Assembly (NCBI GenBank): GCA_019186845.1 | Contig: JABARW010000086.1 | Coordinates: 1-32,282, forward strand | From: Planctomycetota bacterium | GTDB lineage: Bacteria; Planctomycetota; UBA8742; UBA2392 | Direction: 5' to 3' | Length of the DNA stretch: 32,282 nt | In this document: positions 9,815 to 17,181 of the stretch, piece by piece | Numbering within the stretch: position 1 is the stretch's first letter | How the letters are laid out: the number at the start of each line of letters is the position of its first letter | Program-made: the position numbers and the translations under genes | The notes under the pieces: generated by a model | The model's input: only the letters and a program-made list of their open reading frames with translations | Databases searched by the model: none | Told to the model about the DNA's origin: nothing

Positions 9815-9842
9815 TTGCATCCCGCATGGGCGCGCCTAACAT
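9815..9842 (+). promoter_or_regulatory. Sigma70-type promoter candidate for nuoM
   Basis: TTGCAT, 16-nt spacer, TAACAT. The -10 ends 30 nt before the ATG at 9873. The match is good for such a GC-rich sequence. Confidence 0.5.
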
Positions 9843-9872
9843 CGCCGCGCGCACTGGCTGGTGGACCCTGTG

Positions 9873-11453
9873 ATGCTTGACTTCCTCGCTGCGGCGATTG
9901 ACCCGGACATTAAACATCACCTCAGCGTGATCACGTTTCTGCCTTTGGTGGGGGCGCTGTTTCTGGCGTTCATCAACCGCAAGCGCGAGCGTGAACTGAA
10001 GGCGACGGCCTTCTTCTTTTCACTTATCACCTTCATCGCCAGCCTGCCGGTGCTGTTTGATTTCAACGTGGGCGCGGGCTACGACAAGCGCCTGATGGAA
10101 ACGGCGGAATGGATTCCGGCCTTCGGCATCCAGTACAAGATGGGCGTCGACGGTATCAGCCTGTTTCTGGTGATGCTCACGACGTTTCTCGCACCCATCA
10201 TCATGCTCTCCAGCAGCACCACCGTTCACAGCAAGGTCAAAGAGTATTTCATTGCCATGCTGGTGCTGGAAACGGGCCTGATCGGCAGCTTCTGCGCCCT
10301 GGACCTGTTCCTGTTCTACGTGTTCTTCGAGTTGATGCTGATTCCCATGTACCTGCTGATCGGGGTCTGGGGCAGCGACGAAAGCGCCCGCCGCGCGGCC
10401 GCCATCAAGTTCTTCGTTTACACGCTGGTGGGTTCGCTGCTGATGTTCTTGGCGGTCCTTTACATCGCGGGTGTCGCCAAGACCTTTGACATGGAGCGCC
10501 TGCCTGAGGCCTGCGCGCAGCTTCCCATGACGGCCCAGTATCTCTGCTTTGGGGCCTTCATGCTCAGCTTCGCCATCAAGACGCCCCTGTTTCCCTTTCA
10601 TACCTGGCTGCCCCACGCGCACACCGAAGCGCCCACAGGCGGCTCGGTCGCTCTGGCCGGCATGATGCTCAAGCTGGGCACCTACGGCATGATACGCTTT
10701 GCCATTCCGTTCTTTCCGGTCGTCGCCTACGACATGGCGCCCCTGATCATGACGCTCTCGGTCATCGGCATCATCTACGGCTCGATGATGTGCCTGGCCC
10801 AGGACGACCTGAAGCGCCTGATTGCCTATTCGTCCGTGGCGCACATGGGCTTCATCGTGCTGGGCCTGTTCAGCTTCAACTTCATGGCCACCCAGGGCGC
10901 CCTGCTTCAGAACATCAATCACGGCCTGAGCACCGGCCTTCTGTTTCTCTGCGTAGGCATGCTCTACGAGCGCAGGCACACGCGCATCTTTGCCGAGTTT
11001 GGCGGCATCGCCAAAGTCATGCCGAAGTTTGCCGTGTTGTTCATGATTGCCACCCTTGCCAGCATCGGCCTGCCGGGCACCAATGGCTTTGTGGGCGAGT
11101 TCCTGATTCTCATGGGCACGTTTGGCGGCGTGCCCGACGGGCAATGGACCTGGACGCTCAACTCCACCATGGCGCTGCTGGCGGCCACGGGCGTGGTGCT
11201 GGGCGCGGTCTACATGCTTTGGGCCTATCAGCGCGTGTTTTTCGGCGAGATCACGGTCAAGGAGAACCTGGGCCTGCGCGACGTCAACCGCACGGAGCTG
11301 GCGTTCTCCGTGCCCGTGGTGGTCATGATCTTCTTCATCGGCCTCAACCCCAATTTCCTGCTGGCGCGCAGCGAGCCTGCCGTGCAGGCCACGCTGCAGC
11401 GCACGCTGGCGGCCGTGGCCGAACATCGCGCGGCCCAGGCGGCGGCAAAGTAA
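9873..11453 (+). CDS. nuoM: NADH-quinone oxidoreductase subunit M (proton-pumping membrane subunit), not in a nuo operon
   Basis: 526 residues from the ATG at 9873, with GGTGGA 7 nt upstream; a GTG four codons earlier is the alternative. About 14 membrane helices. Conserved proton-channel residues are visible: Glu153 in FYVFFELMLIPMYLL, Lys236 in FAIKTPLFPFHTWLPHAHTEAPT and Lys267 in MLKLGTYGMIRF. These, with IKTPLFPFHTWLP, mark subunit M rather than L or N. The protein belongs in the membrane arm of complex I. No other nuo gene lies in the window; prs precedes it and a DUF4149-like gene follows. It may be one piece of a dispersed complex I or a second copy. An Mrp-antiporter or hydrogenase subunit is less likely from these motifs. 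Confidence 0.92.
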   Translation: MLDFLAAAIDPDIKHHLSVITFLPLVGALFLAFINRKRERELKATAFFFSLITFIASLPVLFDFNVGAGYDKRLMETAEWIPAFGIQYKMGVDGISLFLVMLTTFLAPIIMLSSSTTVHSKVKEYFIAMLVLETGLIGSFCALDLFLFYVFFELMLIPMYLLIGVWGSDESARRAAAIKFFVYTLVGSLLMFLAVLYIAGVAKTFDMERLPEACAQLPMTAQYLCFGAFMLSFAIKTPLFPFHTWLPHAHTEAPTGGSVALAGMMLKLGTYGMIRFAIPFFPVVAYDMAPLIMTLSVIGIIYGSMMCLAQDDLKRLIAYSSVAHMGFIVLGLFSFNFMATQGALLQNINHGLSTGLLFLCVGMLYERRHTRIFAEFGGIAKVMPKFAVLFMIATLASIGLPGTNGFVGEFLILMGTFGGVPDGQWTWTLNSTMALLAATGVVLGAVYMLWAYQRVFFGEITVKENLGLRDVNRTELAFSVPVVVMIFFIGLNPNFLLARSEPAVQATLQRTLAAVAEHRAAQAAAK

Positions 11454-11471
11454 TGGGCCGGGGCTGGTGCC

Positions 11472-11984
11472 ATGAAACTCGCGCGCTGGGTTCACGCTCT
11501 GACTGATATCGCGCTGGGCTTCTGCTTCGGCGGTTCCATCGTGGCGGCCTTGGCCGCCACGTCCATTTTCCGGGTTTCGCGTGAACAGGCCTATGACCGC
11601 GGCCAGGCCAATGTGCTGGCCGGCGAGCTGTTTGCCTGGGTGGGCGTGCCCCTGCTCGTGGCGGCCGGCGTGGTGGGGCTGGGCTGCCTGTTCGCGGGCC
11701 TTCATCCTCCGGTCCAGCAATTGCCGGGCGCCTTCAAGCGCAACCTGTGGCGGGCCATGGCCGCGCTGGGCGTGGCGCTGGCGCTTGCCGTTGGCTTCAT
11801 GGAGGCGGTGAGCAACCGGCGCATGCATGAGCTTCGGCGCGAGGGCCATTGGGAGCAGGGCAAGCTGGTCAACGCGGCAGAGCAGTCGGAGTTTGATGGC
11901 CTGCATCGGCGGGCGAGCGCGATTTACATGTTCACGATTGTCAGCAGCGCCCTGTTGCTGGGCGCGCGGCGCGTGGCCACTTAA
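11472..11984 (+). CDS. DUF4149-like four-helix membrane protein
   Basis: 170 residues with about four membrane segments (near 8-30, 48-75, 92-112 and 148-166). Between the last two is a charged loop ending in EFDGLHRRASAIYMFTIVSSALLL, the 'F..LHRRS' element typical of DUF4149/TMEM205-like proteins. The function of the family is unknown. It starts 18 nt after nuoM and is probably co-transcribed with it. The stop codon at 11982-11984 is immediately followed by a palindromic element. Confidence 0.7.
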   Translation: MKLARWVHALTDIALGFCFGGSIVAALAATSIFRVSREQAYDRGQANVLAGELFAWVGVPLLVAAGVVGLGCLFAGLHPPVQQLPGAFKRNLWRAMAALGVALALAVGFMEAVSNRRMHELRREGHWEQGKLVNAAEQSEFDGLHRRASAIYMFTIVSSALLLGARRVAT

Positions 11985-11988
11985 CAGG

Positions 11989-12123
11989 CCGCTGAAAAAA
12001 GGGTCGAAATGCCGACTTTTTCAGCGGAAGGCAATGGCCAAAGTGCCGGGCAAAGCCCGTCACTTTGCCGGCCCGTGCGGTCGCGCGGGCCGGGCAGGCT
12101 GCCGAAAAGGACTTTTTCAGCAG
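11989..12123. repeat. Cluster of four palindromes, REP-like
   Basis: (1) CCGCTGAAAAA 11989-11999 with TTTTTCAGCGG 12017-12027, perfect. (2) AAAGTG-c-CGGGC 12040-12051 with GCCCG-t-CACTTT 12055-12066, one mismatch, AAA loop. (3) CCGGCCCG 12068-12075 with CGGGCCGG 12086-12093, perfect. (4) CTGCCGAAAAG 12099-12109 with TTTTTCAGCAG 12113-12123, two G-U type differences. Units 1 and 4 share the CAGGCYG-YYGA opening that also follows the pgi stop codon at 18495. Unit 1 may also end the nuoM transcript. Confidence 0.65.
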
Positions 12124-12398
12124 TCTGTCAGGGCGCCTCCAAGCAACGTCCGGTAAAACGCGGCCCAAGTCACGGGCTTCAAAGCCGCTCTGTTGGCTGA
12201 TCTCGTGGCGCCGGCGTGAAAGCCGCTTGACAGGTGGCTTGTGCAAGGTAATGGCCGTGAAACGCGCCCGTGGTGCGGGTTTTCCAGTAATCGCCGCGAA
12301 CCCTGTTGTCAAGCGGAATTCGGGATAGCGGGCAGGCTGAACCCGCTCTGGAAGCGGCTCCTGAGGCAAAATCTCTCTGGAAAATCGACAAGTGAGCC

Positions 12399-12427
12399 TT
12401 GACCCCGTCTTGGGGGCGGAATATGGT
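12399..12427 (+). promoter_or_regulatory. Sigma70-type promoter candidate upstream of the HU gene
   Basis: TTGACC, 17-nt spacer, TATGGT. It would give a leader of about 220 nt for the HU gene, or it could drive a short untranslated RNA. An alternative, closer promoter is the extended -10 at 12581-12589. Confidence 0.35.
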
Positions 12428-12592
12428 TTCCGCGTCGCAAGGGATTGTAGTGCGGTGAATAGCGGGTTTCGGGGCAGCGTGATGCAGGCCTTGATTTATC
12501 GCAGTTTCAGGGCAGCCCCGGATCAATTCAGCCGCCTCGAATTTTCTGACGGACTATATGTAGTGCGTCGGCAGTCGAATTGATACTAATCA

Positions 12593-12616
12593 CCGGGAGG
12601 GTCCCGGTTATCCACA
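12593..12616 (+). promoter_or_regulatory. CCGGGA palindrome and adjacent consensus DnaA box in the HU leader
   Basis: CCGGGA-GGG-TCCCGG (12593-12607) is a perfect 6-bp inverted repeat. It abuts TTATCCACA (12608-12616), an exact match to the DnaA box TTATNCACA. Both lie between an extended -10-like TGATACTAA (12581-12589) and the HU start, about where transcription would begin. Confidence 0.4.
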
Positions 12617-12653
12617 CTTGTCGTTTCACTTACTTTTTGGACACGGAGAACCC

Positions 12654-12950
12654 ATGAACAAGGCTCAACTCGTTGACATTCTGCTGAAGAACAAGGACGC
12701 CGGTTTCGAGAGCAAGGCTGCCGCTGAGCGCGCGTTTGACGGCGTGGTCGCTGCCATCAAGGAAGGCGTTTCCAAGAGCGGCAAGGCCCAGATCATCGGC
12801 TTTGGCACCTTCAGCAAGCGCACCCGCGGCGCCCGCAACGGCCGCAACCCCCAGACGGGCGAGGCGATGAAGATTCCCGCCTTCACGACCGTCGGCTTCA
12901 AGGTCGGCAAGGAATTCAAGGACGACGTCAACAAGAAGGGCAAGAAGTAA
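12654..12950 (+). CDS. HU-family nucleoid DNA-binding protein
   Basis: 98 residues. The ATG at 12654 has GGAG 5 nt upstream and gives the standard HU opening (MNKAQLVDILLKNK). Visible are the N-terminal helical dimerisation part, the core strand IIGFGTFSKRTRGARNGRNP and the DNA-binding arm with NPQTGEAMKIPA, whose Pro intercalates in HU/IHF. The Lys-rich end (DDVNKKGKK) adds about eight residues to the usual 90. It bends and compacts DNA as a dimer. HU and IHF cannot be told apart with certainty, but absence of IHF-specific features favours HU. It is monocistronic: promoter-like sites precede it and a strong terminator follows 19 nt after the stop. Confidence 0.95.
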   Translation: MNKAQLVDILLKNKDAGFESKAAAERAFDGVVAAIKEGVSKSGKAQIIGFGTFSKRTRGARNGRNPQTGEAMKIPAFTTVGFKVGKEFKDDVNKKGKK

Positions 12951-12969
12951 ATTCTGCCCTGTGTTCAAT

Positions 12970-13001
12970 CGAAGGCCGCCATCAGGCGGCCTTCGTTGTT
13001 T
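12970..13001 (+). terminator. Rho-independent terminator of the HU gene
   Basis: Perfect 11-bp stem CGAAGGCCGCC / GGCGGCCTTCG with an ATCA loop, followed by TTGTTT. Confidence 0.8.
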
Positions 13002-13047
13002 CCGGGTCCAATTCAACGTTTTCGTGACCTCCGCACGCTGTCCCTCA

Positions 13048-13076
13048 TTGGCGCGCCCGGCCCTGTGCGCTAATCT
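13048..13076 (+). promoter_or_regulatory. Sigma70-type promoter candidate for the HEAT-repeat lipoprotein gene
   Basis: TTGGCG, 17-nt spacer, TAATCT, ending 28 nt before the ATG at 13105 and after the HU terminator. Confidence 0.5.
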
Positions 13077-13104
13077 GGTCGTTCCTGTCTTCCGGCAAAC
13101 GGCC

Positions 13105-14193
13105 ATGCGAACCCTGCTTTTGACTTGCTGCCTGCTCCTGTTCGCCTGCGGGCCGACGGTCGCCTCCCAGTCCGCGCCCAAGGCTGCGCCCTCTCAGGCG
13201 GAGCTGGAAGAACTCTGGAAGACGGGCTCTCTCTGGCAGGTGGGTGACAACATCCCCAAGGTCGATGCCGCGCGCAAAGCGCTGGTGGAGGCAGGGGAGG
13301 CCGGGCTGGCGTTTGCGTTCACCAAGCTGGGCAGTTCCGACAGCCTTCAGTACCGCTGCCTGGAGGTGGTCTTCAAGGGCTTTGGCGCGCAGGCGCTGCC
13401 GGGCCTGCTGGAGCGTATGGCCCATGAAGAAGTTCAGGTACGGCGCAACGTGGCGGCCCTGCTGGGCGTGATCGATGACAGGAGCGTCGCGGGCCAGATG
13501 GTCGATCACCTGAAGAAGGAAGCCGACTTGCGCTGCAAGGTCGGGCACCTTCAAACACTGGCGCGCTGGAAAGAGCCCACCGCGCTTGGGCCGCTGATTG
13601 ACTGCACGCGCGTGACGCAGGACAAAGAGCCGCTCGCTGAGCGCCTCAAGGTTCGCATCGTGCCCCTGCTGGCCAACTACGAAGACGAAAAGGTCATCGC
13701 GCGGCTGATTGAGCTTCTGGATGATGACGCTTACTTCGTGCGCGATGCCGCGCGCGACGCGCTCAAGGGCAGCCCGCCCGGCATTGAGAAGTGCCGGCAG
13801 GTTGTGGAGGCCGCGTTGACCGCCAAGCGCCAAGTGGCGTTGCCGGCGTCCATGCCGCTGCTGTTGGGTGTGTGCGCGGCATCCAGTGTGCGCGGGCATC
13901 ACGACGTTTTTCTTGCGGCGCTGGCGGTTGAATCCGGCGCCTTGAGGTCGGCGGGTGCGCGTGCGTTGCGCGCGTATCTGGACAACGTCGCGGTGGCGTT
14001 GAAGGGGCGCGCGAAGAGCGGTCGAGTGCACAGCAATGGCATGACCGAAGGCGAGATGGAGCTTGGTGATTTTCAGCAGGATCTGGTTGCCATCAAGCAG
14101 CATGTGGACAGGCAGATCAAGAGTGAGAGTGACCCCGGCGCGCTGGCCTCGTGCGAAGAGCTTCTGGAGGCGCTGGCAAGGTTGCTGAACTGA
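13105..14193 (+). CDS. HEAT-repeat lipoprotein
   Basis: 362 residues from the ATG at 13105; an earlier in-frame start would overlap the HU terminator and the promoter. The N-terminus MRTLLLTCCLLLFAC is a lipoprotein signal with a lipobox ending at Cys15, so the mature protein should be anchored in a membrane facing the periplasm. The body is alpha-helical with HEAT-like repeats from about residue 65 to 240 (for example VQVRRNVAALLGVIDDRSV and YFVRDAARDALKG). These form a scaffold for protein contacts; no catalytic motif is seen. The C-terminal 120 residues are helical and unassigned. The function is unknown. It precedes moeA by 97 nt. Confidence 0.8.
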   Translation: MRTLLLTCCLLLFACGPTVASQSAPKAAPSQAELEELWKTGSLWQVGDNIPKVDAARKALVEAGEAGLAFAFTKLGSSDSLQYRCLEVVFKGFGAQALPGLLERMAHEEVQVRRNVAALLGVIDDRSVAGQMVDHLKKEADLRCKVGHLQTLARWKEPTALGPLIDCTRVTQDKEPLAERLKVRIVPLLANYEDEKVIARLIELLDDDAYFVRDAARDALKGSPPGIEKCRQVVEAALTAKRQVALPASMPLLLGVCAASSVRGHHDVFLAALAVESGALRSAGARALRAYLDNVAVALKGRAKSGRVHSNGMTEGEMELGDFQQDLVAIKQHVDRQIKSESDPGALASCEELLEALARLLN

Positions 14194-14246
14194 CGGCGCG
14201 GGCGAGACGGGGGCGCGCGTGCCACCGGACGACGGCGCCAGGCGCC

Positions 14247-14277
14247 AAAAAAAAAACACGAGCCCCAAGGGCCCGTG
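14247..14277 (-). terminator. Intrinsic terminator oriented on the minus strand, upstream of moeA
   Basis: Read on the minus strand, a hairpin CACG-G-GCCC / GGGC-T-CGTG (14277-14257, TTG loop) is followed directly by ten T's (14256-14247). On the plus strand this is an A10 run followed by a hairpin ending 13 nt before the moeA ATG. No minus-strand gene runs toward it. Confidence 0.5.
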
Positions 14278-14290
14278 CTACGGAGCGAAT

Positions 14291-15490
14291 ATGAATCCCT
14301 TTGGCACACTGGTCAGCGCAGACGACGCCCTGGACATCATTCTGGCCAAACTCAAGCCCGTTTCCGGCGTGGAAACCGTAAAGCTGGAAGACGCGGCCGG
14401 CTGCGTGCTCGCCGAAGATGTCAAGAGCACCGTGTTCGTGCCCGCCTTTGACCGCGCCGCCATGGACGGCTATGCGGTGATCGCCGAGGACCTGCACGAG
14501 CCCGCCATGCTGAAGGTGGTGGGGGCGGCCTTTGCGGGCAAGCCCTACAAGGGCGTGCTCAAGCGCGGCGAGTGTGTGGAGATTGCCACGGGCGCGCCCA
14601 TTCCCAAGGGCGCCGATGCGGTGGTGATGGTGGAGAGTGTGCAGGTGGTGGGCCAGGCCGTGCAGTTCAAGCAGCCGGCGCGCCAGGGCGATCACATCAC
14701 GCGCAAAGGCGAGGACATTGCCAAGAACGACACGGTGGTGAAGAAGGGCACGCTGCTGGGCCCGGGGCAGGTGGCGGCCATCGCCATCACCGGCAAAGCC
14801 CGCATCAAGGTTTTCTCCCGGCCCGAGGTGCTGTTGTTCACCACGGGAGACGAAGTCGTGGCGCCCGGCAAGCCCCTCAAAGACGGCCAGGTGTACGACT
14901 GCAACAGCTTTGCCATGCTGACCATTGCCCGGCGCGCGGGCGCCAACGTGACTTACCGGGCCAACGTGCCCGATACCGAGGCGGCGCTGCGCAAGGTCAT
15001 TGCCTCCGGGGCCAGGAAGTACGACCTGATTGTCTTCTCGGGCGGCACGAGCGTGGGCAACAAGGACTTCGGCGCCGAGGTCATCGACCAGTTGGGAGAC
15101 GTTTACGTGCGCGGCGTGGCCATCAAGCCCGGCAAGCCCGTGCTGTTTGGCGTGGTCAGCAACTGCGGCGTGTTCGGCATGCCGGGTTATCCCACCAGCT
15201 GCCTGCTGACGGCGGAGCTGTTTCTTGCGCCCGCGGTGCGCAAGCTGGCCCACAACGAGGACACCAGCCGCGTCCGCCTGAGCGCCAAACTGGGCCACGA
15301 AATCAAGCAGGACAAGACCAAGCAGCAGATTGTGCCCGTACGCGTGGACGAGAACGAGGTGGCCTGGAGCACGTTCAAGGGCAGCGGCAGCATCACCAGC
15401 CTTTCGCAGAGCGTGGGCTTTATCTCGATTGATGCCGGAGACGGCGTGATCGCCAAAGGGGCGGATCTGGTCGTGAATGTGATCCGCTAG
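14291..15490 (+). CDS. moeA: Molybdopterin molybdenumtransferase
   Basis: 399 residues; the ATG at 14291 has CGGAG 5 nt upstream. MoeA inserts molybdate into adenylylated molybdopterin to make the molybdenum cofactor. Motifs: AFDRAAMDGYA (about 52-62), ATGAPIPKGADAVV (99-112), RKGEDI, the MoCF nucleotide-binding core FTTGDEVVAPG, DCNSFAML and SGGTSVGNKDF (251-260), and the end part IKPGKPVLFG...MPGYPTSC. Domain order and length (about 400) are normal. GGTSVGN replaces the common GGVSVGD/E, but the following Asp is kept. No other moa or moe gene is in the window. It is followed by gpmI after 35 nt. Confidence 0.95.
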   Translation: MNPFGTLVSADDALDIILAKLKPVSGVETVKLEDAAGCVLAEDVKSTVFVPAFDRAAMDGYAVIAEDLHEPAMLKVVGAAFAGKPYKGVLKRGECVEIATGAPIPKGADAVVMVESVQVVGQAVQFKQPARQGDHITRKGEDIAKNDTVVKKGTLLGPGQVAAIAITGKARIKVFSRPEVLLFTTGDEVVAPGKPLKDGQVYDCNSFAMLTIARRAGANVTYRANVPDTEAALRKVIASGARKYDLIVFSGGTSVGNKDFGAEVIDQLGDVYVRGVAIKPGKPVLFGVVSNCGVFGMPGYPTSCLLTAELFLAPAVRKLAHNEDTSRVRLSAKLGHEIKQDKTKQQIVPVRVDENEVAWSTFKGSGSITSLSQSVGFISIDAGDGVIAKGADLVVNVIR

Positions 15491-15525
15491 CCGCGTCGTC
15501 AAAGGCCCCTGGAGGCACGGAGGTG

Positions 15526-17160
15526 ATGGCGCCCGTGAAAGTGAACCCTGTCCTGCTCGTCATTCTCGACGGCTGGGGTGTCGCCCCGCCTTCGCCGGGC
15601 AACGCCATAGAACTGGCCCAGCCGCCCTGCTTCATGGGCCTGTGGAGGAATGCGCCGCACACCACCCTGGTGGCGGGCGATGAAGACGTGGGCCTGCCGC
15701 AGGGACAATTCGGCAACTCCGAAGTCGGGCACATGAATCTGGGCGCGGGCCGTGTCGTCTACCAGGAAATCACCCGCATCGACCGCGACATCCGTGAGGG
15801 CCGCTTCTTCCAGCTCGAAGCGCTGAAGAAGGCTCTGGCCGCCAAGACGCGCAAGGCGCGCATTCACCTCATGGGCCTGGTCAGCGACGGCGGCGTCCAC
15901 AGCATGGACCGTCATTACTTCGCCCTGCTGGACTGGCTCAAGCAGGCGGGGGTCTCGGGCGGAGACGTTTGTTTTCACGTGATCACGGATGGTCGCGACA
16001 CCTCGCCCCAGGGTGGCGTGCGCTATGTCCAGGCCTTGCGCGACAAACTGGACGCTTTGGGCATGGGCCGCATCGCGACGCTGTGCGGTCGTTACTACGC
16101 CATGGACCGGGACAAGCGCTGGGAGCGCACGGAAAAATACTACAACGCCATCACACTGGGTGACGCTGAAGTGGTCAACGACCCCGTCGCCGCCCTTGAA
16201 CAAAGCTATGCCCAGGGCATCACCGACGAATTCGTCCCTCCGAAGGTCGTTGTTGAACACGGCCAACCCCTGGGCCGCGTCATGGACGGCGACATCGTTC
16301 TCTGGTTCAACTTCCGCGCTGACCGCGCCCGCCAGATCTGCCGCGCCCTGACGCTGCCCCAGTTCGACGGTTTCAAGCGCAAGATGCCCGTGAAGGTCAC
16401 GCTGGTGACCATGACGCGCTATGAGTCCGGCCTGCCCGCGCTGGTGTGCTACGAGCCGCAGTCCCTGACCAACGTGCTGGGCGACTACCTGGCCCAGAAG
16501 GGCCTGGCCCAGTTCCGCTGCGCGGAAACCGAGAAGTACGCCCACGTGACTTACTTCTTCAACGGCGGGCGCGAGCAACCCTTTGACGGCGAGGAGCGCA
16601 AACTCGTGCCGTCGCCCAAGGTCGCCACCTACGACCTTCAGCCGGAAATGAGCGCGCCGGAGGTGACGTCCAGTGTCGAGGCGGCGATTGCTTCCGGCCG
16701 CTATGCCTTTGTGCTTGTCAATTACGCCAACCCGGACATGACAGGGCACACCGGCGTTCTCGAGGCGGGCATCAAGGGTGTGCTGGCCGCCGACCGCGGG
16801 CTAGGCGCTCTCATCAGGGCTGCCGAAGCCAGGGGCTATGCCGTGCTGGTTACGGCGGATCACGGCAACGCCGACGAAATGCTGGTCTCTCCCGAGGCCG
16901 CCGCGGACCCCGCCAACCAGGAAAAGGGCGCCGCCTACGCAGGGCCCAAGGGTGTCGCCCCGCGCGCTGACGGGCTGGTGCCCAGCACCAACCACAGCCA
17001 CAACCCCGTGCCGCTGATTCTGGCCGGGCGCCACGGGCCCCTGGCTCTGGCGCCGGGGGGGCGGCTGGCAGACGTGGCGCCGACCGTGCTTGAACTCATG
17101 GGCCTGCCCAAGCCGCAGGAAATGACGGGCCGCTCGCTGCTTCTGCCGGTTGGCAATTGA
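15526..17160 (+). CDS. gpmI: 2,3-bisphosphoglycerate-independent phosphoglycerate mutase
   Basis: A 544-residue enzyme that interconverts 3- and 2-phosphoglycerate in glycolysis and gluconeogenesis with two Mn ions. Seen: LDGWG metal site, catalytic Ser65 in QFGNSEVGHMNLGAGR, HVITDGRDTSP, RYYAMDRDKRWER, FFNGGRE and TADHGNADEM. Between HGNADEM and the closing His site (NHSHNPVPLIL) is a stretch some 30 residues longer than in E. coli, rich in Ala and Pro. The start is ambiguous: the ATG at 15526 and a GTG at 15523 both fit the doubled GGAGG sequences at 15511 and 15519. It sits 21 nt before pgi, so the two glycolytic genes are likely co-transcribed. Confidence 0.96.
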   Translation: MAPVKVNPVLLVILDGWGVAPPSPGNAIELAQPPCFMGLWRNAPHTTLVAGDEDVGLPQGQFGNSEVGHMNLGAGRVVYQEITRIDRDIREGRFFQLEALKKALAAKTRKARIHLMGLVSDGGVHSMDRHYFALLDWLKQAGVSGGDVCFHVITDGRDTSPQGGVRYVQALRDKLDALGMGRIATLCGRYYAMDRDKRWERTEKYYNAITLGDAEVVNDPVAALEQSYAQGITDEFVPPKVVVEHGQPLGRVMDGDIVLWFNFRADRARQICRALTLPQFDGFKRKMPVKVTLVTMTRYESGLPALVCYEPQSLTNVLGDYLAQKGLAQFRCAETEKYAHVTYFFNGGREQPFDGEERKLVPSPKVATYDLQPEMSAPEVTSSVEAAIASGRYAFVLVNYANPDMTGHTGVLEAGIKGVLAADRGLGALIRAAEARGYAVLVTADHGNADEMLVSPEAAADPANQEKGAAYAGPKGVAPRADGLVPSTNHSHNPVPLILAGRHGPLALAPGGRLADVAPTVLELMGLPKPQEMTGRSLLLPVGN

Positions 17161-17181
17161 AGGCGGGCACGGGAACCTGAC

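Larger units (their letters stand above)
11985..12653. other. 669-nt gap without a credible gene: palindromes, promoter-like sites, HU leader
   Basis: No frame here looks coding. The left third (11989-12123) holds four hairpins. The middle has an inverted pair CCGCTTGACA (12223-12232) and TGTCAAGCGG (12307-12316), 74 nt apart. The left copy contains TTGACA, which with a 16-nt spacer precedes TAATGG (12249-12254). A better promoter candidate lies at 12399-12427, and an extended -10 (TGATACTAA, 12581-12589) lies close to the HU gene. The rest shows nothing recognisable. Confidence 0.65.

Noticed and set aside
10020..11906. A 628-codon minus-strand open frame
   Set aside because: Antisense to nuoM and the DUF4149-like gene; His/Gln/Arg-rich composition typical of shadow frames.
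12389..12583. Short open frames in the gap before the HU gene
   Set aside because: No Shine-Dalgarno, no conserved-looking sequence, and overlapping promoter-like sites.
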